Assembly: GCA_025361735.1 (NCBI GenBank)
Contig: JANYKD010000055.1
Location: forward strand, 1 to 64,000
Direction of reading: 5' to 3'
DNA from: Phycisphaerales bacterium
GTDB lineage: Bacteria > Planctomycetota > Phycisphaerae > Tepidisphaerales > Tepidisphaeraceae
DNA length: 64,000 nucleotides
Translations under genes and position numbers: made by a program
Shown here: piece by piece, positions 47,701 to 57,120 of the stretch
Layout: each line of letters starts with the position of its first letter
Position numbering within the stretch: the stretch's first letter is position 1
The notes under the pieces: generated by a model
What the model saw: only the letters and a program-made list of their open reading frames with translations
What the model was told of the DNA's origin: nothing
The model's database searches: none

Positions 47701-48756
47701 ATCCGCCAGCGGGCCGTAGTCGATCAGCGTATCGCAGGGCCCGTGATACATTTCGCCGCGCGGCTCGAGCCAGTTGACGACGTTCTCGAACTTGCCCAGA
47801 CTGCGAATCGTCGTCTGGATCTGGGCCAGCGTCGCTTCCACAAGATCCGTCGAGCTCCAGGAGGGGATGCCCTCGTCGTAGTTCATCAGGCCGTAGAACC
47901 CGCCGATGTACTGCGGCATGCGCTGGATGGTCTGCTGGCGGTAGCGGTTGAACAGCGGCGACGGCTTGCCCTGGTCGGTGTTGATGCCGACGGGGAGTTT
48001 CAGTTCGCGGCAGCGCCGCAGGCCCCAGTCCCAGAACGACGTGTTCATGATCCCTTCCGCGGCGTCCAGGGCGACGGGCGTCTGCCAGAAGACAAAACCC
48101 AGGCCGCGTTCCTTGGCGAAATCGAACTCGGGCAGCGGATTGTAGTCTTTGATCTCTTTTCCGGCCGCGTCCCTGGGACAAGCCCACGGCGAGTAATAGA
48201 AGCGGAATCCGTAGCGATCCCAGCGATCCAGGAACATCGGCACGGCCACTTCGGGCTCGCAGGCGTCGACCTTGCGAGCCGCGCCAATACGCTCATCACA
48301 CAACGCAGGCAGACGCGCCGCATCAGCGCTGGCCACAATGAGCACGTCGCGCCCACAGCGCACGGCGACGATACCCCCCTGCCCGTCCACGCTCCGGCCT
48401 GTCAGTTTCCGCTGGCCGCTGTCGGCCGAGATCGACTTCACACCGGGGAGCAGGCCGAGGTCGGAGAGATACTTGGTATGCAACACTTTGGCCCGCTCGG
48501 CGTTCTCGCAGACAATCCGCAGGGATGACGATGCGCCGCCGGGCGCCGTCCAGAGTTCGCCGGAGAGCGTGCCGTAGCCGCGCAGGTTTACGGCCGGGAA
48601 TTCCCGCGCCTGGCCTGCGGCAGGCTGGGCGATGGCAACACCTGCGCACATCGCCATCAGGACCAGCGATGACAGCAGCAGGCTTGGGCGACAATGATTG
48701 AAGATCGTACGAAATCCGGCGACCGCGGCCGCGACACACCCACATGGCTCAAACAT
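44794..48756 (-). CDS. Large secreted multi-domain glycoside hydrolase-like protein (GH42-like barrel with several GH2-type sugar-binding domains), about 1320 aa
   Basis: Signal-peptide region LLLSSLVLMAMCAGVAIAQ; barrel FFYSPW.../GGFYGLMNYDEG.../NWLEPRGEMY; jelly-roll modules LTGSWRISYDAPRE..., LDLTEDWAFKPLPA..., DLSGDWALSSDG... Confidence 0.6.
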   Translation of the reverse strand: MFEPCGCVAAAVAGFRTIFNHCRPSLLLSSLVLMAMCAGVAIAQPAAGQAREFPAVNLRGYGTLSGELWTAPGGASSSLRIVCENAERAKVLHTKYLSDLGLLPGVKSISADSGQRKLTGRSVDGQGGIVAVRCGRDVLIVASADAARLPALCDERIGAARKVDACEPEVAVPMFLDRWDRYGFRFYYSPWACPRDAAGKEIKDYNPLPEFDFAKERGLGFVFWQTPVALDAAEGIMNTSFWDWGLRRCRELKLPVGINTDQGKPSPLFNRYRQQTIQRMPQYIGGFYGLMNYDEGIPSWSSTDLVEATLAQIQTTIRSLGKFENVVNWLEPRGEMYHGPCDTLIDYGPLADIGYREFLRSKYGEVGTVARRWFGDAAALKSWDQVRVPELASFAGWGPEALDLTGSWRISYDAPREAASAAVSLDDAKWPTVVAPGHDIAMLLPKKPAVFRRHIAVDTGWRKAHPRAWLYVWDMNDTRKKGNEVLAFINGKPAAEALPGHDEGHWMAVEVTDSLLDGENVITVMLPDGRFGYRAYLSPQPPRQYPNLGEHANAQWADFSQWLAWSRLRVIRRGAEMIRQADPDRPIVFMHPDMYAAGTKRICADFGGIFHNTGYMAAFWTDMNSMQARSIGLPTDLEPGSGAKDVPEFKRFLGLWSTEGIQGVDYFIHIGDILWNPEVRAYFEKSLNLWRLLGKYHVPTAQVAVMISDQTMRITGFPWLHADPNVNLPCGEHNWRVGDRLLAEYDRDSVDEGDFRSGNAAKYRVVIDTNTSIMGDETLSDIEKWIRGGGVFVTFIQTGRHSPTQMDSWPISKLSGYAVTSIDKYGADGKVLNVRHVVPAPGQNIFKGDDWPKASNGANGLTLKKRLPECQDLMLWPDGSTAVGMRRLGKGAIIHVGVKWADDRGARNPEATSRLFSEIIQWQGIPRIPAATTSRVLMRRYVSNNGLYDVLVLWNDSNKPSTTSLVFRDGLKPTSAIDVTTLAAVPVESAADGSRLANLQFEPMETRAFYTPRNQIAAAPERWFELQRSWWSGTQSPGKPLAPPQPKLVLDLTEDWAFKPLPAQALTPEEAAALAASAVDDSRWERLRFEIVNPPDHPDVRQGVLRKHFKVPAIWTSGRIMLWVQSWAGWTFSDTGRVYLDGKPLRDRALADGIPGDDLTDTLTPGSSHVLAVIFSGKRPLVGPRGSVWLAHVPNPAARQDLSGDWALSSDGLTYASPAPLTEKSACMVARRGVRGDAKQAARNVVIHAAAKAGVLHGVIVNGHYVMRFHHWIGPDIDLNVTPWFRFGRDNEIILVTSGGTASCGIHDVELRYFDREIFA

Positions 48757-48911
48757 CCTTAACCGCCTCTCGAATACAGCTCGGTGACATTCACCAACTC
48801 CACGCCCGCACGATACCACAGCGCCCACCATCCGCCCACTCCACATACGTGTGAACAGGACTTCGGGCCTCACTGGCAGTGTTTGGAGTGTTTCAGGCAT
48901 GTCCCGGGATT

Positions 48912-48937
48912 CCGCCGGTGAGGACACCGGCGGCACC
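48912..48937. repeat. Hairpin gccggtgaggacaccggcggcac, related to 44721-44748
   Basis: Direct reading. Confidence 0.75.
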
Positions 48938-49042
48938 ACATGCGATTGCCCTGCCCGCCACACTCCTTGTCGGCACTGATCTGGCATCATCTCGCCCCAT
49001 CGGCTAGACTGCGGCCATCGCCAATACACTTGGAGGCACGCC

Positions 49043-49594
49043 ATGATTATCGTCTTTGGCTCGCGGCTCTTCGGCAAAGTTGATGAGATCCCCGGGATCG
49101 GCCACGTCGCCACCAAATTCGTCCACCTCGACTATTTCCCGCTGGTGCCCACCGAATCATGGTTCATCATCGAACAATCCGGCAACGGTTGGCGCGGCGC
49201 GAGGGTCGGCATCAGCGCCAAGTCGATTCTGATCGCGTGGTTCCGGGTTGCCCTGGTCCTGGCGATCGTGATCGCGAGCATCACAGGAGCCCTGTTTGTC
49301 GCCGGCAATCGCGCGGGACTCATGGACGGCATCCTGCTTCTGGCAGGCGCTGTCGCCGGCATTGCCCTGTTCATCGGCACGTACAAACTCCGCGGGATCG
49401 GCAAGGCCACTCCCGCGCGGGCCGAGGCGCTCCTGCAGGGTCTGGGCATGTCGCAGGATGCGATCACCGCCATGATGCAGCAGATCTACGCCGAGGTGCC
49501 CGCCGGCGGTTTCCCCGTCGTCCCGATCCGGCCGCCGCAGTTGCCGCCCGCCGGCACATTCGAGATTCAGTCGTCAGCGACGACGCAGCGGTAA
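49043..49594 (+). CDS. Membrane protein of unknown function
   Basis: Two hydrophobic helices; MIIVFGSRLFGKVDEIPGIGHVATKFVHLDYFPLVPTESWFI N-terminus. Confidence 0.65.
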   Translation: MIIVFGSRLFGKVDEIPGIGHVATKFVHLDYFPLVPTESWFIIEQSGNGWRGARVGISAKSILIAWFRVALVLAIVIASITGALFVAGNRAGLMDGILLLAGAVAGIALFIGTYKLRGIGKATPARAEALLQGLGMSQDAITAMMQQIYAEVPAGGFPVVPIRPPQLPPAGTFEIQSSATTQR

Positions 49595-49739
49595 CCCCTT
49601 CTCTGCGGCCGTGATCGCGAGACCGCTATTCCGGCCGTGCAGAAGCACGGCCCTCCCGGATGTCTGGTCACGCCTCCATTGATCGTCGACCACTCTCTTT
49701 TGCTCCCGCTGTCGGCTCGCCCTACAATGTCCGACTGCT

Positions 49740-50636
49740 ATGTCCCTGCCCCTGAAAATACTCGAGGCCGCACCGGCCGGTGTCGTCCGCAAACCCGCCT
49801 GGCTGAAGATGAAGATGCCCGGCGGCGAGAGCTATGGCAAACTGTTGAACCTGGTCAACGGCCACCGGCTGCACACGGTCTGCCAGTCCGCCAAGTGCCC
49901 GAACATGGGTGAGTGCTGGAACGCGGGCACGGCGACGTTGATGATCCTCGGCGATGTCTGCACGCGCTCGTGCGGGTTTTGCCACATCGCGACCGGGCGG
50001 CCGCCCACGCTGGACACGGACGAGCCGCGCCGCGTGGGTGAGGCCGTGCGGCTGATGAACCTGCGCCACGTTGTGATCACCTCGGTCAACCGCGACGAAC
50101 TGCCCGACGGCGGGGCGGCCATCTGGGCCGAGACCATCCGCCAGATCCGCCTGCAGTCGCCCGGCGTCACCATCGAAGTGCTCATCCCGGATTTTTGCGG
50201 CGATGAGAAGGCGATCCAGGTTGTCCTGGACCAGCGGCCGGATATTCTCAATCACAACCTCGAAACCGTGCCCCGGCGGTACAAGGGCGTCAGGCCGCAG
50301 GCGAAGTATCCGCGATCGCTCAAGGTGCTGCAGATCGCCAAACAGCAACGATTCACGACCAAGACCGGCATCATGCTGGGCCTGGGCGAGGAAGAGGCCG
50401 AGGTCGACGCCGTGCTGGATGACCTGGTGGCCATCTCCTGCGACATCATGACCATCGGCCAATACCTCCAGCCGACGCCGAATCACCTGGCCGTCGAGCG
50501 CTGGGTACACCCGGATGAATTCGCAATGTGGAAGCAGCGAGGCGAAAGCCGCGGGTTGAAACACGTCGAATCCGGGCCGATGGTGCGATCGAGCTACCAC
50601 GCGGAGAAGCAGGCGCAACCACACCCTGCGGCGTAG
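49740..50636 (+). CDS. lipA: Lipoyl synthase
   Basis: [46 protein letters not shown] end. Confidence 0.97.
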   Translation: MSLPLKILEAAPAGVVRKPAWLKMKMPGGESYGKLLNLVNGHRLHTVCQSAKCPNMGECWNAGTATLMILGDVCTRSCGFCHIATGRPPTLDTDEPRRVGEAVRLMNLRHVVITSVNRDELPDGGAAIWAETIRQIRLQSPGVTIEVLIPDFCGDEKAIQVVLDQRPDILNHNLETVPRRYKGVRPQAKYPRSLKVLQIAKQQRFTTKTGIMLGLGEEEAEVDAVLDDLVAISCDIMTIGQYLQPTPNHLAVERWVHPDEFAMWKQRGESRGLKHVESGPMVRSSYHAEKQAQPHPAA

Positions 50637-50796
50637 ATCTGGCAAGGCCAGGGCGGTGTCGGCGACGCGACTGTCCATGTCGTGCGACAGACCGCTCGGC
50701 GAGCGGTCCCTACCGAGAATCTGGGGCAATGCGAGGTAGATCCTGAGTTTCACTCCGCCGCTCCACTCGCCTCGCACCTCCGGTTACACTGCCATT

Positions 50797-51885
50797 ATGA
50801 GACACCTCACGCGAAGGACGATCACGCTCGTTCCGGCTGTCCTGGTTCTCTTTACACTCGTTGGCTCGGCGCCAGCCATCGCCGGGGATGCGAAACAACC
50901 GCCGCAACGCGATGTGACGTTCATCTCCACATCCGACTGCCATTACCGGGAACTGGATCGGAAGGACAATTACAACGAACTCAACCGCGCCTCGGTCGAG
51001 GCGATGAACGCGATCGAGAGCGCGAAATGGCCGGAGAAGCTGGGTGGTGATGCGATCGGGAAACCGCGTGGCGTGGTGGTGCTGGGGGACTGCATCGACG
51101 ACGGGGACATGGTGAAGAATGGCCGGGTGATTTCGGAGGAACAATACAGGTGTTTCATTGCTGACTTCGGGCTTGATGGGACCAACGGGTTGCTGAAGTA
51201 TCCGGCGTTTGAAGGCTGGGGGAATCACGACGGCCCGCCTGAAGGCAAGAGCAAGTCGGGATTCAGTTTCCAGGCGAATTTGAAGAAAAGAAACCAGGCA
51301 CGCAAGGAGAAAGGGCTCATCTCCAACCTCTCGGAGAATGGGTTGCACTATTCATGGGACTGGGACGATGTCCACTTTGTGCAACTCAACCTCTATCCGG
51401 CCGACCAGCAGCGAGAAGGCGTACGCTACTCGCCGGTGTGGCACGACCCGCAGGGGTCGCTCGCGTTTCTGAAGAAGGACCTGGCCGAGAAAGTCGGCAA
51501 TAGCGGCCGGCCGGTGGTGCTGCTGAGCCACTGCGGCTTTGACACGAACTGGTGGATCGAGCCTGACTGGAAGGATGCCTACGACGCTGCCAAGGCGTTC
51601 AACGTGATTCTCTTCATCTACGGCCACACCGGCACCGGCCTGAAGGACTGGGCGCCGGCGGGCGAGGCGAAGAAGTGGACCTGCATCAACGACGGCAACC
51701 TGACGGCCGGGTTTTTCGTGATCCAGATCAGCGGCGACCGCGTGCGCGCGGCGTATCGCACGAAGTTCGAGTTCAAGACGACCAAGCAGGCCGACGGCAC
51801 TGTTGAGCGGAAGTGGGATGGAAAGTGGGAATGGCGCTGGCCGCTGGATCGGCGGATTGGTGCGACATCCGGAGAAAGACGATGA
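50797..51885 (+). CDS. Secreted metallophosphoesterase-like protein
   Basis: Signal peptide; TFISTSDCHY, VVLGDCIDDGD, WGNHDG, VLLSHCGFD, YGHTG metallophosphatase motif series. Confidence 0.8.
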   Translation: MRHLTRRTITLVPAVLVLFTLVGSAPAIAGDAKQPPQRDVTFISTSDCHYRELDRKDNYNELNRASVEAMNAIESAKWPEKLGGDAIGKPRGVVVLGDCIDDGDMVKNGRVISEEQYRCFIADFGLDGTNGLLKYPAFEGWGNHDGPPEGKSKSGFSFQANLKKRNQARKEKGLISNLSENGLHYSWDWDDVHFVQLNLYPADQQREGVRYSPVWHDPQGSLAFLKKDLAEKVGNSGRPVVLLSHCGFDTNWWIEPDWKDAYDAAKAFNVILFIYGHTGTGLKDWAPAGEAKKWTCINDGNLTAGFFVIQISGDRVRAAYRTKFEFKTTKQADGTVERKWDGKWEWRWPLDRRIGATSGERR

Positions 51886-53006
51886 ATATGGCGCGATCTC
51901 TCTGTCTACTATTTGGCATGGCATTCATGGCCGCAGTCGCTCGTGGACAGGATGCCGATGTCTTCTCCCCTGCTGAGGTGCATCGGCTGATGGTCCTGGT
52001 CAACAAGTGGCAGGTGGCCCATCCGACGATGAAGCCGGGCGATCGGAACTGGGAGCGAGCCACCTGGTACACGGGCGTGATGGCGGCTTACAAGGCCACG
52101 CGCGATCCGCGGTTCTTCGAGCAGGCGATGGCGTGGGGCAAGGGACATCAGTGGCAGGTGGGAACTGAGACATCGGGGTCCAACCGGCTTTTCTGCGTGG
52201 AGACCTGGGCCGAACTGTGCTTGGAAACGGGCGACAAGCGGCTGATCGAGCCGGCGGTCAAGTGGCTCGATACGCCCGCGCCGAACTCGCCGGCGGGGGC
52301 GAGAGTCTGGTACTTCGAGGATGGGCGGCGCTACGCGGATTCGCTCTACGGGGCGCCTGCGCTGGCGATGCTGGCCAAGGCGACGGGCGAGCACAGATAC
52401 CTCGACACGATGAACGCGTTCTGGCAGGATGTCAGCGAGGAGATCTTCGACAAGGAAGAGGGGCTATATTACCGCGACAAGCGATTCATCGGGCAGAAGT
52501 CGCCGGCCGGGAAGAAGGTGCTCTGGTCGCGCGGGAACGGGTGGGTGATGGGCGGGATTGTCCGCGTGCTGGAGTATTTGCCGGACGACGAGCCCACGCG
52601 GGCGAAGTATGTCGAACTGCTCAAGACGATGTCGGCGGCCGTGGCGCGGCGACAGGGCGCAGATGGGCTGTGGCGGCCGAATCTAGATGATGCGGATCAT
52701 GTCCCCTTTTCCGAGAGCAGCGGCACGGGATTCTTCTGCTATGCGATGACGTGGGGCATCAACCGCGGGATCCTGGATCGCGCGGTCTACGAACCGGTGG
52801 TGCGAAAGGCGTGGAAGGGTTTGGCCGGAGTGGTCAGCGCTGATGGCAAGGTGCAATGGGGCCAGCCCGTGGGCGATCGGCCGGCGAATGTGAAAGAGAC
52901 GCTGACACATGAGTACGTGAGCGGGACGTTTCTGCTGGCTGGCAGCGAGATGTACCGCATGGTTGGCGGTAAGGCGATGACGACGACACGTCCGGCGAAG
53001 GAATGA
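51882..53006 (+). CDS. GH105/GH88-like unsaturated glucuronyl/rhamnogalacturonyl hydrolase
   Basis: ATGA overlap with previous gene; ERATWYTGVMAAYKAT; LLWSRGNGWVMGGIVRVLEYLPDD; GTGFFCYAMTWGINRGIL. Confidence 0.9.
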   Translation: MNMARSLCLLFGMAFMAAVARGQDADVFSPAEVHRLMVLVNKWQVAHPTMKPGDRNWERATWYTGVMAAYKATRDPRFFEQAMAWGKGHQWQVGTETSGSNRLFCVETWAELCLETGDKRLIEPAVKWLDTPAPNSPAGARVWYFEDGRRYADSLYGAPALAMLAKATGEHRYLDTMNAFWQDVSEEIFDKEEGLYYRDKRFIGQKSPAGKKVLWSRGNGWVMGGIVRVLEYLPDDEPTRAKYVELLKTMSAAVARRQGADGLWRPNLDDADHVPFSESSGTGFFCYAMTWGINRGILDRAVYEPVVRKAWKGLAGVVSADGKVQWGQPVGDRPANVKETLTHEYVSGTFLLAGSEMYRMVGGKAMTTTRPAKE

Positions 53007-53225
53007 TGATCGGAAATGCGCGGGAGCCTGCCGGCCAAGGGAGGAGAGAACACACGGTGATGCGGATGGGCGACACACGATCTCGGTTGTGATAAAGTGG
53101 GGCCTACGGCAGTGAGGTCATTGCGGAGCATGATGATGGAATCACGGTCTTCGGACGAACGAGGCGAGCCAACGGAACTGGGTCCGAGGGTCCAAGTATC
53201 ACATCCACATGGTTATTTGCTGCCG

Positions 53226-53804
53226 ATGACAATCACCACAACCCAGCGGCAGATTGACCTCGAAGATGCCGCCGCGGCTTTGGGCGGGATGACGATGCCT
53301 CGCATTATCACGGACCATGTGGGACCCCGCGCTTCACTCGTGATCCTTGGCGCGCATTTGCTGCTCGTTTGCGCCGTCCTGTGTTTACTGGGATTCCATA
53401 CCAAGGCCGCGTTGCTCGATACGCAGAGCACCGTATTGGCGTGCCTGCTTCTCTTCGTCGTTTCGGCAGGATTGACCATTGGTCTGGCGTATTCCGGCAT
53501 CATGGCGTTCCGGAAGGCCCGCCGAATGGGTCAGGATGATGTCGCGGTAACTTTCGAGTTGATGGAGGAGGGCATACGGATTGCCACGCCGTCCCGCGAA
53601 ACGTTCTGCGCCTGGCGGTTCTTTCGCGGAGTTGTGTTGTCTCGAAGATCCCTAATACTTCAGGGGCATCCTGCGACGTGTACATCTATCTCGGTGGCCA
53701 TTATCCCAAGGAACGTCTTCGCGGATCCAGCGAGGAGCATGGAATTATTCGAAACACTAAAGGCGAAGGTTCGCGGTTGGAAGGGGATAGAATGCGAATG
53801 GTAG
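53226..53804 (+). CDS. YcxB-like small membrane protein
   Basis: Two TM segments followed by short soluble domain EEGIRIATPSRETFCAWRFFRGVVLSRRSLILQG. Confidence 0.5.
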   Translation: MTITTTQRQIDLEDAAAALGGMTMPRIITDHVGPRASLVILGAHLLLVCAVLCLLGFHTKAALLDTQSTVLACLLLFVVSAGLTIGLAYSGIMAFRKARRMGQDDVAVTFELMEEGIRIATPSRETFCAWRFFRGVVLSRRSLILQGHPATCTSISVAIIPRNVFADPARSMELFETLKAKVRGWKGIECEW

Positions 53805-54331
53805 CGAGCTTCGAATATGATTATGAGGACTTCTATCGGCGTGGAACCCATCGTTCCGACTTTTCGGGATGGGGGCGTGTGGTCTGGTTTCGACTATGGA
53901 TGCTCTCGCTGGGTGCCAGCGTCTTGGCGATGATATGGGCAAGTGTACTGCTTGCCTGCAAAGCACACTAGACGCTGTGCATTCTCGGAGTCCTCCCTTT
54001 GCTGTTTGCAGGAATTGTAATCAAGAAGCGGTGGCGAAGCCGAAGTCATTTCGTCGGGCTGCGGAACGATTGGGATTCATCGTGGTTCTCCCATCTGCAC
54101 TTTGATCTCGAGTTGGATGAGCTTCGCGCTCAGCTTTCGTCCGAGCTGTTTGTCGTCAGATGGTCTTGGGAAGATGTGCGCCTTGCGATCGAATTGCGCG
54201 AGGTGTTCATCATTGTCCATCGTGACCAAGTATTCAACGTGATACCCAAACGAGTACTCGGCCCGCAACAGGCCGTCGAATTGAGGGAGTTCCTTCGATC
54301 TACTGTGACACGGTTACACATCAGGACGTAG
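53792..54331 (+). pseudogene. Second YcxB-like gene interrupted by one in-frame TAG
   Basis: MRMVASFEYDYEDFYRRG...WASVLLACKAH[TAG 53969-53971]TLCILGVLPLLFAGIVIKKRW...SWEDVRLAIELREVFIIVHRDQVFNVIPKRVLGPQQAVELREFL; same frame on both sides. Confidence 0.65.
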
Positions 54332-54404
54332 CCCCGCGACGACTGCCGCACCAGCGAATCGCACCTCGTGGCGCCACTTCGGCTTTACGCACGATTGAGG
54401 AGGT

Positions 54405-54790
54405 TCATTTGGCCGAGGTCAACCGTTGGGCGGCCCAGGCGGTCTCGGTTCCTTCCAATGGAGGCACGCAGGGCTGGGGATGATCAATCGTGCGATCGAA
54501 ACGTGAAGCAGCGTACGCGGCGGTGACCAGGGATTGAAGATCAAGCACGGTGTCGGGATCCGCAGTACAGAGGGGGATGCGGATGACCGGGAGGGCCTCG
54601 TGAAGGTGCCTGGCGTAGAGCCCGACACGACCGGGCTGGGCGGGTCGCCAGACGGATGCCTGATAAGTGCTGGCGTGGCCGGGGACGCCGACCCAGCGTT
54701 GGGCCAGGAGTTCGCGCTGGCCGGCGCGGGTCAGGTCAACTTCGACAAGATTCACGCCGGCTTCACGGCACTCTTGCTGTTTGCGCTGTG
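54405..54790 (-). pseudogene. DUF4058 protein, C-terminal remnant
   Basis: TQRKQQECREAGVNLVEVDLTRAGQRELLAQRWVGVPGHASTYQASVWRPAQPGRVGLY...PVIRIPLCTADPDTVLDLQSLV; N-terminal part absent. Confidence 0.7.
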
Positions 54791-55030
54791 TTCAACCGTA
54801 TTGCGACAGGGCACGACCTTGAGTTTCGCCGCGCCGGCCCGGTCGAACCAGTAGACCAGCCGGATGCGGTCGAACTCTTCCAGGTCAAGCAGATCCGCCG
54901 CGTGAGTTGGGTCGAGCACCACCCGCCCGGGCGCGCCGTGTGCCCGGGCGGGCTGAATGGGAGTGCTCGTGGCTTCTTCAAACGCGCTGTGGATGGTTCC
55001 CATTCGAATGAGATGCAGAGAAGTCTCCAA
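54785..55030 (-). pseudogene. TrmO/TsaA-like tRNA methyltransferase, N-terminal remnant
   Basis: LIRMGTIHSAFEEATSTPIQPARAHGAPGRVVLDPTHAADLLDLEEFDRIRLVYWFDRAGAAKLKVVPCRNTVEH then joins the DUF4058 remnant. Confidence 0.65.
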
Positions 55031-55043
55031 TCAAAACGCGCGT

Positions 55044-55405
55044 TTAGACCGGCCGGCGATACCGTCGGGACAGTAGCGAAACACATGCCATGCCAAGCAA
55101 GCCAAACGAGGCCGGCTCGGGAACGTATTGAACACCACGCAGGACGCCGCTGGCGGTGAAGGTCTGGCCGGAGTACGCGGTATTGACGTATGAGCTCCCG
55201 GTAAAATCGGTGATCTGCTGCGTGTCGGTGAAAGTAGCGCCATTGAACAGCGCGGAACCGGTGTTCATGAAGCCGGGAATCGTCCCGTAGGCAAAGAGAA
55301 GATCGGTGGGCGTGCCCGGGATGTAGTGAATTCCCAGGTCAATGATGAGCGGCTCCTTCGAGAAGTAGTAAATCACCGGGGTGCGAATATCGCCGGCCCC
55401 GTGCA
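55044..55405 (-). pseudogene. PEP-CTERM protein, C-terminal remnant
   Basis: VPEPASFGLLGMACVSLLSRRYRRPV tail preceded by secreted-type sequence but no signal peptide or start. Confidence 0.65.
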
Positions 55406-56438
55406 TCACACCCCAGACCGCACACATCTCGACCAAGTGACGATGTCGTCTCCAGGGCACAGACTGTAGACCTTCTGACCCCACTCGAAGGGGACAATCG
55501 TCTGTTCAATCGTCTTGCTCTCAACGTGGCCATCGACGTAGAGAAAGCCGGTGTAACGCCGGCCGCCATGATTGCGGCCAAGCCAGTTGAGCCGGGGCTG
55601 GCCCCATCCTGGAGCGACCGGCCGCCAACTCGCCCAGGGACAATCGTCGCAAACGGGCGGAGCCCGTGGAGATCGGCGCGATCAGCCTCAGGTCGCAGGG
55701 ATCCCGGGCACCGCCAGAAACAGGAGCGAAGCCATGAACCGGACGGTAACTCAGGCTCACCGCCGACGCGGCATTGCTGTAACCCGGGCCGGACACCATG
55801 CGCCGGTTCTGGTGCCATTCGCTTGCGAGAATGGTGCTGGAGGGGCGAGCCACTTCCGCAGATCGAACGGTTCGATACAGACGGCAATCATGGAGATCGA
55901 TATTCGTGGCGCCCACGTAGTGACACATCCCCATGGGCACCCTGGGGGGCGGATCGGCTCGGAAGAAGGGCTGCGGACAAAGCGCCTCCATCACGGTGCA
56001 GGCACAGCGGGCGGCCTGCAGGTCCACGCAGGGCGCCTTGTTGACCTGGCCAGCCTCGCGGTTGTCCTCGGTCCTGTCGGTGGGAGGAAGGCCGCCGCGG
56101 TCGAACGCGGGGCACATCAGCGACTGCTCGCCAACCGCCTTGCCCCCGTGGACCAGGCGAGCCCAGTGGGTGATGCCCGGCCCTGGATAGTAGTTGTTGC
56201 AGTTGAATGTGTATGCCGCAGGGAAACAGCCGGCGCTGTCCGCCATGTAGATTTGGAATGCCTGCCCGATGCTGCGCAAATTGGCGGCGCATTGCACCGC
56301 CCAGGCGGCGTTTCGCGCCCGCGCCAACGATGGAAGCAGAATACCGACGAGCACGGCAATGATGGCGACGACAATCAGCAATTCCACCAGCGTAAATGCA
56401 CGCCTGCGAGTTTGGCCTGTGCGGCTCGAAAGGAACAT
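55406..56438 (-). pseudogene. Type II secretion-like pseudopilin with an apparent frameshift
   Basis: MFLSSRTGQTRRRAFTLVELLIVVAIIAVLVGILLPSLARAR in one frame; conserved end NHGGRRYTGFLYVDGHVESKTI in another frame (about 55500-55590). Confidence 0.75.
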
Positions 56439-56444
56439 GGTTAC

Positions 56445-56473
56445 GCGACACGCGACTGCTCTTCGTCTATAAT
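56445..56473 (+). promoter_or_regulatory. Sigma-70-like promoter GCGACA-N17-TATAAT upstream of mop-modE
   Basis: Perfect TATAAT at 56468-56473, 4/6 -35 box at 17-bp spacing. Confidence 0.5.
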
Positions 56474-56513
56474 CGCTGATTCGTGGAATCAGCCCGTTTT
56501 GGAGATCTACTTT

Positions 56514-56726
56514 ATGCCTCTTAGCGCTAGAAACCAGTTCAATGGCAAAGTCTCGTCCATCAAGCATGGCGCGGTCATGAGTGAAGTGGTGATCGACATC
56601 GGCGGGCACGAGATTGTGTCGCTGATCAGCGTCTCCTCGGCCAAGCGTCTCAAACTCAAGAAAGGCTCTCCGGCCATCGCCATCATCAAGGCGACGGAAG
56701 TGCTGGTCTCAACCGACATCGAGTAG
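56514..56726 (+). CDS. mop: TOBE-domain molybdopterin/molybdate-binding protein (Mop)
   Basis: MPLSARNQFNGKVSSIKHGAVMSEVVIDIGGHEIVSLISVSSAKRLKLKKGSPAIAIIKATEVLVS. Confidence 0.93.
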   Translation: MPLSARNQFNGKVSSIKHGAVMSEVVIDIGGHEIVSLISVSSAKRLKLKKGSPAIAIIKATEVLVSTDIE

Positions 56727-56733
56727 GCGAACA

Positions 56734-57114
56734 ATGGCCAACTCAAGCCATAAAACACAAGAGTTTGTTCTGCGCGGGCGGATATGGGTCGAGGTCGCCG
56801 ATGCGCCGACCATCACCGAGGCCGGAGCGGACCTGCTGGAACAGATTGACGCGCTGGGATCGCTTTCGGAGGCAGCCCGGCGACTTCGGTTCAGTTACCG
56901 CAGGGCGTGGCTGCTGCTGGATGGCATGAACCGCCAGTGGCCGACACCCCTGGTGATTACCAGCACGGGCGGCCGGCATGGCGGCGGAGCCTGGCTGACT
57001 GAACCTGGCCGGGCGGTCCTGCGGGCATTCCGCGACCTGCAGCTTCGCCTGGAGCATCTGTTGGATCACGCTTCCGCGGGCTTCGCCAAGGCTGTGGGAT
57101 ATCCAACCGCCTGA
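56734..57114 (+). CDS. modE: ModE-type molybdenum-responsive winged-helix regulator (no TOBE domain)
   Basis: GADLLEQIDALGSLSEAARRLRFSYRRAWLLLDGMNRQWPTPLVITSTGGRHGGGAWLTEPGRAVLRAFR. Confidence 0.88.
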   Translation: MANSSHKTQEFVLRGRIWVEVADAPTITEAGADLLEQIDALGSLSEAARRLRFSYRRAWLLLDGMNRQWPTPLVITSTGGRHGGGAWLTEPGRAVLRAFRDLQLRLEHLLDHASAGFAKAVGYPTA

Positions 57115-57120
57115 AATATG

